Source: Parasphingorhabdus litoris DSM 22379 (GTDB lineage: Bacteria; Pseudomonadota; Alphaproteobacteria; Sphingomonadales; Sphingomonadaceae). Taken from it: DNA of 64,000 nucleotides. Below are positions 31,601 through 39,879 of this stretch, in pieces. The translations under genes and the position numbers were made by a program. The DNA lies in the NCBI RefSeq assembly GCF_020906275.1, contig NZ_CP086727.1, positions 1,054,001-1,118,000 of the forward strand, in the 5' to 3' direction. Each line of letters begins with the position of its first letter. The stretch's first letter is position 1. The notes under the pieces are model-generated. The model saw nothing but the letters and a program-made list of their open reading frames with translations. It did no database searches and was not told the origin of the DNA.

Positions 31601-34600
31601 TTGCCCTCTAAGCAGTCGTCGCTAAGCAAGCCATTATCATCGGACTGACCAATTGCTGCAATTACGGCATTGGAAGGCGCATCAATAATATCGGCTCTGA
31701 TGGAACTGGCTGCAATTGTTCCGCCAAGGCCGTCCATGGCATCGGCTGTCATCACCACTGCAAACTCATTCGCATCAATTGTGCCTGCTGCCACGATCGA
31801 GGCGATGGGTGTCAGCGGCGTTGAAATGAGATCAGGCACCAACCCGCCAGCCTGCAATATCAGGTTATTGGGGTTTTCAAACGGCGAACCCAAATTAGGT
31901 GTGTCCGCAGGATTGGCGGCTGCTTCCACGCGCGCACCGGTTTGTATGATGATATCATCACCTGTAGCGATAAAGAAGCCATTGTCGGATACGCTGGTGC
32001 TGCCCGTCTGGAAAATGGCGTTGCCCCCAGCCACGACCCGAATAGCACCTGTCGAGCTGACATCGCCTGTGATCGTAGCATCGAAGCTGGGATCATAGAC
32101 TGGTGTAGGCGTTGGTGTGGGATCAAGGCCCGCTTCAATGAAAATGCCCGAACTTACGATCAGACTTGCACCAATCGGCGATACTTCAGGTGGGCCGGTT
32201 ACAGAGCCGTCATTTAGCGTGACATTTTGTGCGGCCGTCAGATTAATGAGGCCATCGGCGCGCAAATCATTGGCAAAGATATTCGCGCCTGCATTTACAT
32301 CGATGCTGGTGCCCGATTGGAGGATAGATCCCGCCATGCTGTTAAAGTCGAGCGCCGCGTCGGCATTAAAATCGGAAACCACATCGATGGATATGATCGA
32401 CGCCGCGTTGTTGGTGTGATCCACCAGGATCGATCCCAAATTTGAACGCAAATCGGCGAAACCACCAACTGTCAGCTGTCCGGTGCCATCAAAGTCATAT
32501 TCTATATTGCCGGCAACATCGACGTTCAAATCGCCCAGGACAGTTATGGCTCCGCTATTGCCGCTCATGAAAAAGCCGCTGGAAGGTCCTATGCCTGCCA
32601 AAGCTTCGGCGTTCAAAGAGCCAAGCGTTATCAGGCCAGCTGGATCAATTGATGTGTCGGTAATCTCGATCCGGCCGCCTATGCCGGTAGCAATGGATCC
32701 GTCTCCGAAATTCAATCCGTTAGCCAATAATGTGACGTTACCCAGCGTTAAAATGCCAGGGCTGCCTTCCTGAACTTCCAAAGCGGCGGTACCGCCAGTA
32801 CCGAAGCCGCCGGCACCATCAGTACCATATATGCCATTGCCCGGTAGTCCCAGTGCGCCGCGAAAGCCTGGATCACCACCTTGCCCGGTGGTGGTAATGG
32901 TTACGTCATTACCGGTAATCGTTCCGCCTTGCGCCAGCAGACGGGCAGTGCCGCCCGTTCCGTCACCGCCATCGCCACCATTTCCGCTGTTACCGCCATA
33001 TGAATAGCCGCCCGTTCCGCCTTGGCCGCCAGTACCAGTGCTAGAGAGTGTAAATTCAGGACCGCCACTAAGCGCAAAACTGGCACCTGTTCGAACCGCA
33101 ATTTCCAATGTGCCACCAGTCGCTGAACCGCCATCACCACCATCGCCACCATTGCTACCGAAAATCCCAAAGCCGGGACCACCAGCGCCGCCAAAGCCAT
33201 CGGCAGAGCTAAAAAGAGGGTCGCCGACATTGGTCAAAGATGCACCTGCGCCAACAATTTCGAGCCGCGCGACGCCGCCCTGTGCATCACCGCCATTGCC
33301 ACCATCGCCAGGCGCGGTGCGAGCGATACCGCCAATACCACCGGTTCCCGTTGCCGTGATGATCGGACTTTCTAGCGTTACAGCGGAGCCAGTAATATTA
33401 AGTACGGCAGTGCCCCCGATACCTGAGCCAGCATTGCCGCCGTTATTACCTTCACCGCCTTTTGCTCCAACTCCGCGCGCATCAACCACGTAGATCCGGT
33501 TGACGGCATCATCCTGCCGCAAGTTTATTGTAGCATTACCGCCTGTACCATTACCGCCACTGCCTGCAGACTGGCCGGTGAAGCCAACGGCCGGAGTAAC
33601 ACCGCCATAGGGGCCAATCCGGTCGGGTGCGTTGGGATCATTGCCGGCATCGCCGCCTGTTCCCACCGCTGAGACTTGTGTGGTGGTGAAGGTAACATCG
33701 CCGTTATTATTGTTGAAAACAGCGCTACCGGCTACCGCGTTACCGCCGTCGCCTGCTCTTTGCGACGGTGTCGGGGCACCCACCAAGGCATCACCGCCAC
33801 GGCCGCCTTCCGTACTTGCGGAAATTGAAGCAAGCTGAGCCGAAATCGTTGCCGTCCCATCCAGATTGAGCGTGGCAATGCCACCTAGTGAATCACCACC
33901 GCTTCCGGCATTAACGCCAGTGCCATCGCCGCCTCTGCCGCCAATGCCGCCAGAACTGATTTCCAAAGTGTTGTTGACCGTCAGGCTACCTGAATTGGCA
34001 TTGAAAGTGGCATTACCGGCGATACCAGATCCGCCATTGCCTGCATTTACACCTTCGGCATCTCTGGCATTACCGCCAGCCCCACCAATACCATCTGCGG
34101 ATACGGTAAGGTTGTTGACTGTCACATTGGCGCCGTCGAGATTGAAGACGACATTGCCGCCTTGTCCGTCACCACCATTTCCGACCACGCCGGGTGGTTG
34201 AGGAAATCCAAACGCCCCAGAATCACCGCCGAAAGAGGCGGTGCCGCCGGCCGAAACGGTCACGTCATTGGCAGAGAAATTTCCATCGACGAGATTGAAT
34301 ATCGTCTGGCCCCCGACTCCATTGCCGCCATTGCCGCGGATGGCGATTGGAACTTCCGAAAAATCGTTAATAGACCCATTGGCAGCGGCAAAGAAATTCT
34401 CGGCTGAGAACGTACCGCCATTGTTGAGGGTTAGCGTCAAATTGCCGCCAACACCGAGGCCGCGTTCCGCAGCCAGACCATCAGCGGCATTGCCGCGTCC
34501 GGAACCATTGGCTGACAGACTGACAGAAGGCGGGCTGGAAGAACCGTTAAAGGGACCATCGACAAGGTCGATTGTCCCGCCATCGACGTTTATTATGATG

Positions 34601-37164
34601 TCGCCCGCCGTGCCGGTACCACCCTGAGTGGACGAGATTGCGTTAGCGGTTACGGAAAACTGGCTTCCGGTCAGGTTGCCGTTATTTTGAACCGTGACAT
34701 TGACCGTTCCTGTGGTTCCGTCCGTTGGGGCATTGGCTAGAGCAGTTGTTGATCGGGATGATGAAAGTCCGAAGCGCGCCGAATCCAAAGTTGCATTGTC
34801 AATCAACAGATTCACATTTCCGCTGCTCGAGGCTATCCCAGCTGCTCGGGAGTTGCCCTCTGCCTGTAAATTGAATTCATTTGCGAAAGTGAGGTTGGAT
34901 CCGTTGACGATGTTAACGGATATGTCACCGGCTGTTCCGTTGCCTCTAAGATCCGTATTCACCTGTAAACCAGTGCCATTTAGCACCGTGTTGTCGAAGG
35001 TGATTGTCAAATCACCAGCGGTGGCTGGGCCAGCAATTTCATTCCCTGCGGCATCAATACCGATATTGGCATTCGCGCTGCTTTCAAAATTAAGATTTCC
35101 AGTGAGATTAAGGTTAGCATTGGTAAAATTGGCAATGATGTTGCCGGCATTGGCACCATTTTCCGAAGGCGTCAGATTCCCGGTCGCATTACCTGTACCT
35201 GACGCACTGGCGTTGAGTGACATGAATAGGGAATTGACGATTCCGTCCGTGACATCAAAGTTAATCGTACCGCCGGTGTTAGTGCCGCCCGCTGCTGTGC
35301 CCCTGAAATTTGATCCGGAATCGCCATTTGCATTAACGTTAAGGCCAGAGCCATTTGTAAATGTGCTGCCGATTCCGTTGACGTTTATGTTAATTGTTCC
35401 GCCGGTGGATTCCCCAGCAGTTACACGGCCCATATTTGGTGCTGCTGACGCATTGAATGAGGAGCTATTACCTCCCGCAGCGCTGTGAATATCCAACAAG
35501 CCGCCGTTGAGAATATCGACATTGATCGTACCGCCAAAAGTATCAGTACCATCATCTACGTCAGCGCGGCGGCTGTCGACGCCAGTCACGCGCGCATTGA
35601 CGACAAATTCGTCATCAATGATGATGTCGCCGGAGCCCGATGCTCTGATGCCTTCGCCGGCGGCCAATATATCGACCGTTCCGCCTTGGGTTTCAGAGAA
35701 GGCGTTGACAGTCAGGCTGCCGCCGATGGTGATGGATGACAATGCTCTGGAAATGATTTGTGCGCCGTTTACGGCGTTCAGTGTTACATCACCATCAATG
35801 TCGATGCTGGCACTATCACCGGCGGCTTCCATCCGGATGGAATCGCCCGCGGTCAGTGTCAGATCGAGATCATTGATACCCTGTGCACCGGTAACTCCTG
35901 CCCCGATAAGGTCTTGAATGACGATATCATTATTGGCGAATGCCTCAATGTCATTGCTGAAATTGAGGCTGCTGAGGGTAAAGCTGCCATTGATCGTTGG
36001 ATCCACCTCTTCTTCAATGGTCACCGTGAAATTGTCGGAAAAGCTGCTGCCCCGAGAATCGATATCACCGCCTGCGCTGAGGATGATTTTACCGTCGGCC
36101 TCCATTGCCGTAGCTGCAGGCGTGTAGCCAATACTACCCTGCAGGAGCATCGTCATAGCCTGGTTTTTTGGTAACGCGGCGAAATAGATCGCCTGATTGT
36201 CCTTGTTTGCGTTAAAAGCCGGATCAGGATTACGAACCGGGCCGGTGGTCGTACCCGTATGCGAAACACCCACGGGGTCGCTGGAACCCACCAAGAGACT
36301 GATATCGAACAATCCGGAATCGATCGTTATATCAGCTTGTTCGGCCGCTACATAAGCGACCGATCCATTGACATTGACTGTGCCGCCTTGGTTGATGCGC
36401 GGCGCAACCATTGCAACATAGCTACCTTGACTAATGGCATTGATTTGCGCGCCGCTTGCAATCGTTACAGCCGGAATTGGTCCGCCGACTGGCGCGGCTG
36501 GCCCCCGAAAACGAATTTCATCGCCAGATGGCCCGAGCAATCCGCCGGTTGTGTCGATTGCGTTGGTCGTCAGCAGCAATGAGCCAACGTTGATATTCGC
36601 ATTACCGCCGACGAGGACGCCGCCCGGACTGTAAAACCAGACATTGCCAATAAATGGCGCCAAGCTGCTGAGGCTGGCCACATTGCCGTTGATGCTGATG
36701 CCGCGGGTTGGATCGGCCGGGACGATACGGTTGAGGACCGTATAGTCAAGCCCGCCGTCGCGGTTGAAAACCAGACCATTGTCGCGCGGTAAGAAGTTGA
36801 TTGTACCGCCACCGGATTGATCGACCAGATTCCAGTCGATTATAACCTGATCGCTGCTGATAGTGACGGTATCGGACGTTGGACCAGGCGTGAAATTGCC
36901 GGTGCCAAGCGTAAAATTGCCACCGGAAAGCACAGGATCTGCATTGACTGCATGGCCGCTGGGTGAGGGGGCGGCCTGCGCCAGTGCATTTTGTGGTGCC
37001 AGCGCAAGCATCATGGCCGCGGCGGTAAACGATCCACTGGCCAGCAGTTTCAACTTGCTGAACGAAGGGGCGTTGGTCGGCCTATTGCTGCTTTTTTTCA
37101 TAGCATTACCGCTGATCTGACTCTTGTTTCCGGTCTTTGTCATCATCTTGCCTCTGTTCATCAT
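28681..37164 (-). CDS. TpsA-type filamentous haemagglutinin adhesin, 2827 residues
   Basis: The secreted partner of a two-partner secretion system. The long N-terminal signal (about 62 residues, ending NALAQA) precedes a TPS/haemagglutination-activity domain to about residue 300 (VIIDWNLVDQSGGGTINF, NVWFYSPGGVLVGGNANINVG). A huge beta-helical region follows. Residues about 1000-1500 are Gly-rich with GGDGGDGTGGTA-like repeats. Near the end are a CVIIDPSSC cysteine pair, a (PT)n linker and an acidic tail with CAEGDESC. A Cys pair near the C-terminus tethers HMW1-type adhesins, and the same may hold here. It lies 15 bases after the tpsB gene with ribosome binding site GAAGGCGG. Likely a surface adhesin or biofilm factor. 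Confidence 0.92.
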   Translation of the reverse strand: MMNRGKMMTKTGNKSQISGNAMKKSSNRPTNAPSFSKLKLLASGSFTAAAMMLALAPQNALAQAAPSPSGHAVNADPVLSGGNFTLGTGNFTPGPTSDTVTISSDQVIIDWNLVDQSGGGTINFLPRDNGLVFNRDGGLDYTVLNRIVPADPTRGISINGNVASLSSLAPFIGNVWFYSPGGVLVGGNANINVGSLLLTTNAIDTTGGLLGPSGDEIRFRGPAAPVGGPIPAVTIASGAQINAISQGSYVAMVAPRINQGGTVNVNGSVAYVAAEQADITIDSGLFDISLLVGSSDPVGVSHTGTTTGPVRNPDPAFNANKDNQAIYFAALPKNQAMTMLLQGSIGYTPAATAMEADGKIILSAGGDIDSRGSSFSDNFTVTIEEEVDPTINGSFTLSSLNFSNDIEAFANNDIVIQDLIGAGVTGAQGINDLDLTLTAGDSIRMEAAGDSASIDIDGDVTLNAVNGAQIISRALSSITIGGSLTVNAFSETQGGTVDILAAGEGIRASGSGDIIIDDEFVVNARVTGVDSRRADVDDGTDTFGGTINVDILNGGLLDIHSAAGGNSSSFNASAAPNMGRVTAGESTGGTININVNGIGSTFTNGSGLNVNANGDSGSNFRGTAAGGTNTGGTINFDVTDGIVNSLFMSLNASASGTGNATGNLTPSENGANAGNIIANFTNANLNLTGNLNFESSANANIGIDAAGNEIAGPATAGDLTITFDNTVLNGTGLQVNTDLRGNGTAGDISVNIVNGSNLTFANEFNLQAEGNSRAAGIASSSGNVNLLIDNATLDSARFGLSSSRSTTALANAPTDGTTGTVNVTVQNNGNLTGSQFSVTANAISSTQGGTGTAGDIIINVDGGTIDLVDGPFNGSSSPPSVSLSANGSGRGNAADGLAAERGLGVGGNLTLTLNNGGTFSAENFFAAANGSINDFSEVPIAIRGNGGNGVGGQTIFNLVDGNFSANDVTVSAGGTASFGGDSGAFGFPQPPGVVGNGGDGQGGNVVFNLDGANVTVNNLTVSADGIGGAGGNARDAEGVNAGNGGSGIAGNATFNANSGSLTVNNTLEISSGGIGGRGGDGTGVNAGSGGDSLGGIATLNLDGTATISAQLASISASTEGGRGGDALVGAPTPSQRAGDGGNAVAGSAVFNNNNGDVTFTTTQVSAVGTGGDAGNDPNAPDRIGPYGGVTPAVGFTGQSAGSGGNGTGGNATINLRQDDAVNRIYVVDARGVGAKGGEGNNGGNAGSGIGGTAVLNITGSAVTLESPIITATGTGGIGGIARTAPGDGGNGGDAQGGVARLEIVGAGASLTNVGDPLFSSADGFGGAGGPGFGIFGSNGGDGGDGGSATGGTLEIAVRTGASFALSGGPEFTLSSTGTGGQGGTGGYSYGGNSGNGGDGGDGTGGTARLLAQGGTITGNDVTITTTGQGGDPGFRGALGLPGNGIYGTDGAGGFGTGGTAALEVQEGSPGILTLGNVTLLANGLNFGDGSIATGIGGRIEITDTSIDPAGLITLGSLNAEALAGIGPSSGFFMSGNSGAITVLGDLNVDVAGNIEYDFDGTGQLTVGGFADLRSNLGSILVDHTNNAASIISIDVVSDFNADAALDFNSMAGSILQSGTSIDVNAGANIFANDLRADGLINLTAAQNVTLNDGSVTGPPEVSPIGASLIVSSGIFIEAGLDPTPTPTPVYDPSFDATITGDVSSTGAIRVVAGGNAIFQTGSTSVSDNGFFIATGDDIIIQTGARVEAAANPADTPNLGSPFENPNNLILQAGGLVPDLISTPLTPIASIVAAGTIDANEFAVVMTADAMDGLGGTIAASSIRADIIDAPSNAVIAAIGQSDDNGLLSDDCLEGNLCLGALDADNIVEIGQIGVPIQAVIENGDIIANRILVSTRRDLVMGADGIPSRFIASDEIFVNSTEGNVNLRDAELTSGLLGIEAAGSLLGSGSLNSANDIGITVGGDISAAVINTGGELTTVNERGDILEGFYSVPGSMNVGVLTVGVGDVNYDAGGNFSFDQINVPDSDIILDAPGSVFLGATSGAQNIDINGGDITVGSIDAGVDIFLSSGDFIDFGSVDAGNMLDLSGSDITGDILAAGTTIMVVGTGNLSIGNVISGNETFLEGTSITLNGADTGDNGDLRFTEGLRLRALDGDINIGGDLDISRTGDFFASGDIIFGDVDVTSKIPSGLDLRSLGSVIFGNVTSDSFISVRADGNFTAETVAAGTFRAFVDGLIDVTSAEIVSSNFDADLGVEIGELIGGSAVLRSSDGDVAVRDNAMLTNTVRAIGNNVFLRSDGAMRVIATANAGNINIVTQGNLVVDDASATGNIQLTSLAGSAELNELIIVGSGAGNSPAGISGQAVVSANGNIDVTAAVDVAINDTVNANNALTITAGNLIDIQALATGMTIDLSSANINIGSSGQLGEFTQTNDIFIESNGANQALLGGASDLGGYTLDNFEFTRIQSNQDLTFFVQSTGLSTPDLIIQDLTVQAGDNVSGPQTANIGFSGTLTIDSGQSTRVDGNLNLTNASGGTTLNMTSLDDLRINANGGLIQITDTNGGFGGVGLMTLTAQNIYAMTDQAFADIAGLGVDAVDLRLQNNDGVDLDGGLIRGGIAQFAVDGDLFIQNTAPGTAFGERRGFTVDSLTINGLSAGSNANIVINGIVGGDTGIDTIFATDTVVGFDNASTINGCVIIDPSSCGAPTPTPTPTPTPTPTPTPTPTPTPTPTPTPDPSPDPEIDDPVQDIIEEEVTPNEDGTVVSDPFETNLIELKENEEYVDDPLIDEPVTGAGNDDLWVGEEEENGECAEGDESCGQGGPTEDEELEPAE
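28975..29064. repeat. Hexanucleotide-type tandem repeat encoding Pro-Thr linker
   Basis: About fifteen units of a GG(T/C/A)GT(T/A/C/G) hexamer on the plus strand (variants such as GGTGTT, GGCGTA, GGAGTG). On the coding strand they give alternating Pro-Thr near the TpsA C-terminus. Slippage changes linker length in steps of two residues without altering the frame. Confidence 0.85.
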
Positions 37165-37179
37165 TCGCCGCCTTCTCGC

Positions 37180-38970
37180 TTATCGCGACCATGGTGCGAG
37201 TTGCACCGTCAGCGTCATCAACGCCCGCGCGCTGTCGCGCCGGGTCTGGAAAGGTCCGCGTTTCAGCGGCACCACCGCCATTACGTCCAGGCTGGCCTGG
37301 CGGCCGATGGTTGCGCGGATACCGCCACCAGCGGAGTAAATTTTTTGGGGATCGCCGGGGAAATTCTTGTTCCACACCGCCATCGCATCAAAATAGACAT
37401 AGGGTTGCCAGGCTGTCCCATTGGGTGACTCTGGTATCAGAGAGCCGTAACTCACCTCGGTCTGTAAGCCGTAGCCGCTATCACCGATGATGGTCCCTGG
37501 GTCATAGCCCCGACCGGTCGTGTAGTTACCGCCGGAAATTTCTTCATATGAAAAAAGGGCGTCGGGAGAATATTGAAACCGCGGCTTCAAGGTAAACGCG
37601 AGCAGCGGGGTAGGGCGATAGTCAAGCTTCGCCTCGCCGCGGACGACAAAGGCCGTGGGATCGCCATCCGCGCGGGTCGGAATGACGGTTTGGCCAATAC
37701 AGCGCACAAAGGCTGGACCACATCCCTCGCTAGCGCCCAATATGCCTAGTCCTTGGCGCAATTCCAGCGATCCGGCCATGGCCCATTTGGGCTCGAACGC
37801 GGAATAGCCACCACGTCCGGAGATACTGCCTGCCTCAATTTCGCTGAAGTCGAGACGGGCATAAGCGATGCTCAGATCATCCTCATTGGTTCGCGTGCCC
37901 AAGATTTCGGTTTTCTGGTCAATATATTCAAAGCCGATCGTCCCGAACAGATTGCGGGTCTGTTTGCGGATAAAGGGATATGTCGCGTAAACACCAGCGA
38001 CTAAGGTTTCTGACTCAATGTCAAAATTGTTCGGGAGATCAGGATCCGTCCACGCATAGGTGAAATTACCGCCAAAGCGCAGGCCCTCGCCGCCGACCCG
38101 AAATTCATGACTGGCTTGCAATACCTGTTGCTCACTAAAGTCAGCCGTTGAATAAGCGCTGACCGTCGTTTCATCGCCAAGACCGGTAATGCCGTTGAAA
38201 CGCGCCCGAACCAGCCCGCCAAATCGGCCGACCTGTTTGGAACCGAAATTCTGAATATTGGCATCCACATAGACAGGTGTCCGGACAACGTTGAATTCGC
38301 CAATCACATCGCCGGGGCGACCATCTGCACTAGAGGTTACCGGACGCAATGATAGGCGCACATCCAGTCCGGGAATATCGCGGGCAAGCAGCAAATAGCG
38401 CTCGGCCACATCGATGTTGAAAACAGGTTCGCTGGTGAGCCGATCGATATATTGCTGCAACAGTTTTTCGGATGATCCAGCGTCTCCCCGCACCTGAACA
38501 GATGTCATTCGGGCAAGCAGAACATCAAATTTGACATTGCCGCCTTCGATCGTTTGCGGCGGTACTTGCACGGCAGCAAGATAGCCGGCTCCACGAAGGA
38601 TGGTGGCAGCGCGATCACGGATTTCGCAAACCACGGCGACGGACACTTCCTGATCAACATAACCGGTATAGGCCGATCGCAATATCGATGCGTCGACCAC
38701 GCCCAATCCGCTAAAGTCCACCGATTGCAGCGTGAATTTCACATCAGCAAATTCCGGGCTGGCAAGCGGACAAGCTGATCGCTCAATGCCGCCCTCCACC
38801 GTGAGCGGTTGCGCTTGGCCTTTTTCAGCTTCGCCCAGCAACCCTCGCTGAATTTCCTCTCGCGTGGGGGCGGCTATGGATGATTGTGCCCAAACATTGC
38901 TATGAGCCGCCAGAATGACGGGTGCAGATATTAATAATCCCAATTTTCTTGTTGCGCGCGCTCGCGACAT
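37180..38970 (-). CDS. TpsB-type outer-membrane transporter (ShlB/FhaC family)
   Basis: 596 residues. A signal peptide (ending NVWAQ) is followed by two POTRA domains to about residue 220 (DFSGLGVVDASILRSAYTGYVDQEVS, VQVPPQTIEGGNVKFDV). A 16-strand beta-barrel follows with the family hallmark TTGRGYDPGTIIGDSGYG (RGY plus DxG). It exports the TpsA adhesin encoded immediately downstream. Compared with FhaC the length is standard. It lies 105 bases after the FecR-like gene, beyond a hairpin, and probably has extra transcriptional control. Confidence 0.93.
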   Translation of the reverse strand: MSRARATRKLGLLISAPVILAAHSNVWAQSSIAAPTREEIQRGLLGEAEKGQAQPLTVEGGIERSACPLASPEFADVKFTLQSVDFSGLGVVDASILRSAYTGYVDQEVSVAVVCEIRDRAATILRGAGYLAAVQVPPQTIEGGNVKFDVLLARMTSVQVRGDAGSSEKLLQQYIDRLTSEPVFNIDVAERYLLLARDIPGLDVRLSLRPVTSSADGRPGDVIGEFNVVRTPVYVDANIQNFGSKQVGRFGGLVRARFNGITGLGDETTVSAYSTADFSEQQVLQASHEFRVGGEGLRFGGNFTYAWTDPDLPNNFDIESETLVAGVYATYPFIRKQTRNLFGTIGFEYIDQKTEILGTRTNEDDLSIAYARLDFSEIEAGSISGRGGYSAFEPKWAMAGSLELRQGLGILGASEGCGPAFVRCIGQTVIPTRADGDPTAFVVRGEAKLDYRPTPLLAFTLKPRFQYSPDALFSYEEISGGNYTTGRGYDPGTIIGDSGYGLQTEVSYGSLIPESPNGTAWQPYVYFDAMAVWNKNFPGDPQKIYSAGGGIRATIGRQASLDVMAVVPLKRGPFQTRRDSARALMTLTVQLAPWSR

Positions 38971-39030
38971 ATTCTTCCCCGGTTTTTCATATTTCCCGCG
39001 CGACCCCGTATGGAAATATGTATTTTTAGC

Positions 39031-39062
39031 TTCACGCCTCGACCCTCACCTCAAGGCGTGAA
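39031..39062. terminator. Perfect 9-bp hairpin between FecR-like gene and tpsB
   Basis: TTCACGCCT (39031-39039) and AGGCGTGAA (39054-39062) with a 14-base loop. On the minus strand no T-run follows. It may act as a partial terminator or processing site that separates expression of the regulatory genes from the secretion pair. Confidence 0.5.
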
Positions 39063-39075
39063 ACCTTGTCTTTAA

Positions 39076-39879
39076 CTAGCTTTGTTCTTCATTTGCCGAT
39101 GAACCGTCATCCAGTGTTTCGACCAACAGATCGAGCTGGCTTTGACAGCCATTGGCGATCAAGGCAGATGCCGCATCGTTGAGATTTTCTGGTGCTTCCT
39201 TGAGCATCACGAAGTTAACCTCCACAGATTTCTCAACATTGGATCCGATGACCCGATAGCTGGCACCATCGGCCAAAGGCGCTTCGGCTTTTGGCCAGCT
39301 TTTCAGCGGATTGCCTTTCCGCCAAGCCACTTCCGTAACGGTGCCGTTGACCGGTTCGACGATGCTGGCAGTTGCCGATCCGGTATAGTCCGGACGCCAA
39401 AGCACCAATGTATTGGGATCTGAAACACAGAATTTTCCGCCCTTCGTGACGTCCAAATACCAAAGATTCGGGTTTTTCGGCGTAACACTGGTTTCCGTAA
39501 CGCCTGCGCTGCGGACGGCTCCGGTTCTGGCCCGGCTTCTCCCGCGATTGTTGATAAAGCTGGAAAGGCGGGTTGAGCTGCTCGACTGACGTGTTGCTCC
39601 GCTATTTAGGGAGAATGTGCCAGGGCCCTTAATCACACGTGTGCCGTTTTTGCCAAGGATTGTGATCCGATCGAGTTTTTTCAGCGTCACCTGCGCATTG
39701 TTGGGAAGCTTCTTCCCTGCAGGATAGGATTTTGCCGACGGTCCGGTGGAACGCACGATCATATTCTGGGCGATTGCTGTGCCAGTCATTCCAACAAGTA
39801 GGAACGCGCCAAACGCAGCTTTACCCAGTTTTCCTAGTTTTTTTCCAGATCCGGGCGATTTCAAATCAACCGAGTGCAT
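39076..39879 (-). CDS. Exported FecR-like protein of the TPS/CHAT operon
   Basis: 267 residues from MHSVDLKS, chosen because GGAG lies directly before it; an ATG 12 bases earlier is possible. A hydrophobic segment (AAFGAFLLVGMTGTAIAQ) is a signal peptide. Residues about 35-90 (VRSTGPSAKSYPAGKKL, DRITILGKNGTRVIKGPGTF) match the FecR-type beta domain, which in other systems relays signals across the periplasm. The middle is Ser/Arg-rich; the C-terminal part is unrecognised. Its 5' end overlaps the cyclase gene by 14 bases, so it is part of the operon. Confidence 0.75.
   Translation of the reverse strand: MHSVDLKSPGSGKKLGKLGKAAFGAFLLVGMTGTAIAQNMIVRSTGPSAKSYPAGKKLPNNAQVTLKKLDRITILGKNGTRVIKGPGTFSLNSGATRQSSSSTRLSSFINNRGRSRARTGAVRSAGVTETSVTPKNPNLWYLDVTKGGKFCVSDPNTLVLWRPDYTGSATASIVEPVNGTVTEVAWRKGNPLKSWPKAEAPLADGASYRVIGSNVEKSVEVNFVMLKEAPENLNDAASALIANGCQSQLDLLVETLDDGSSANEEQS

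Noticed and set aside
28793..36812. Many long reading frames on the plus strand, for example 29981-31111 and 28633-29730
   Set aside because: They lie antisense to the tpsA coding sequence, lack ribosome binding sites and domains, and arise from its repetitive, skewed codon use.
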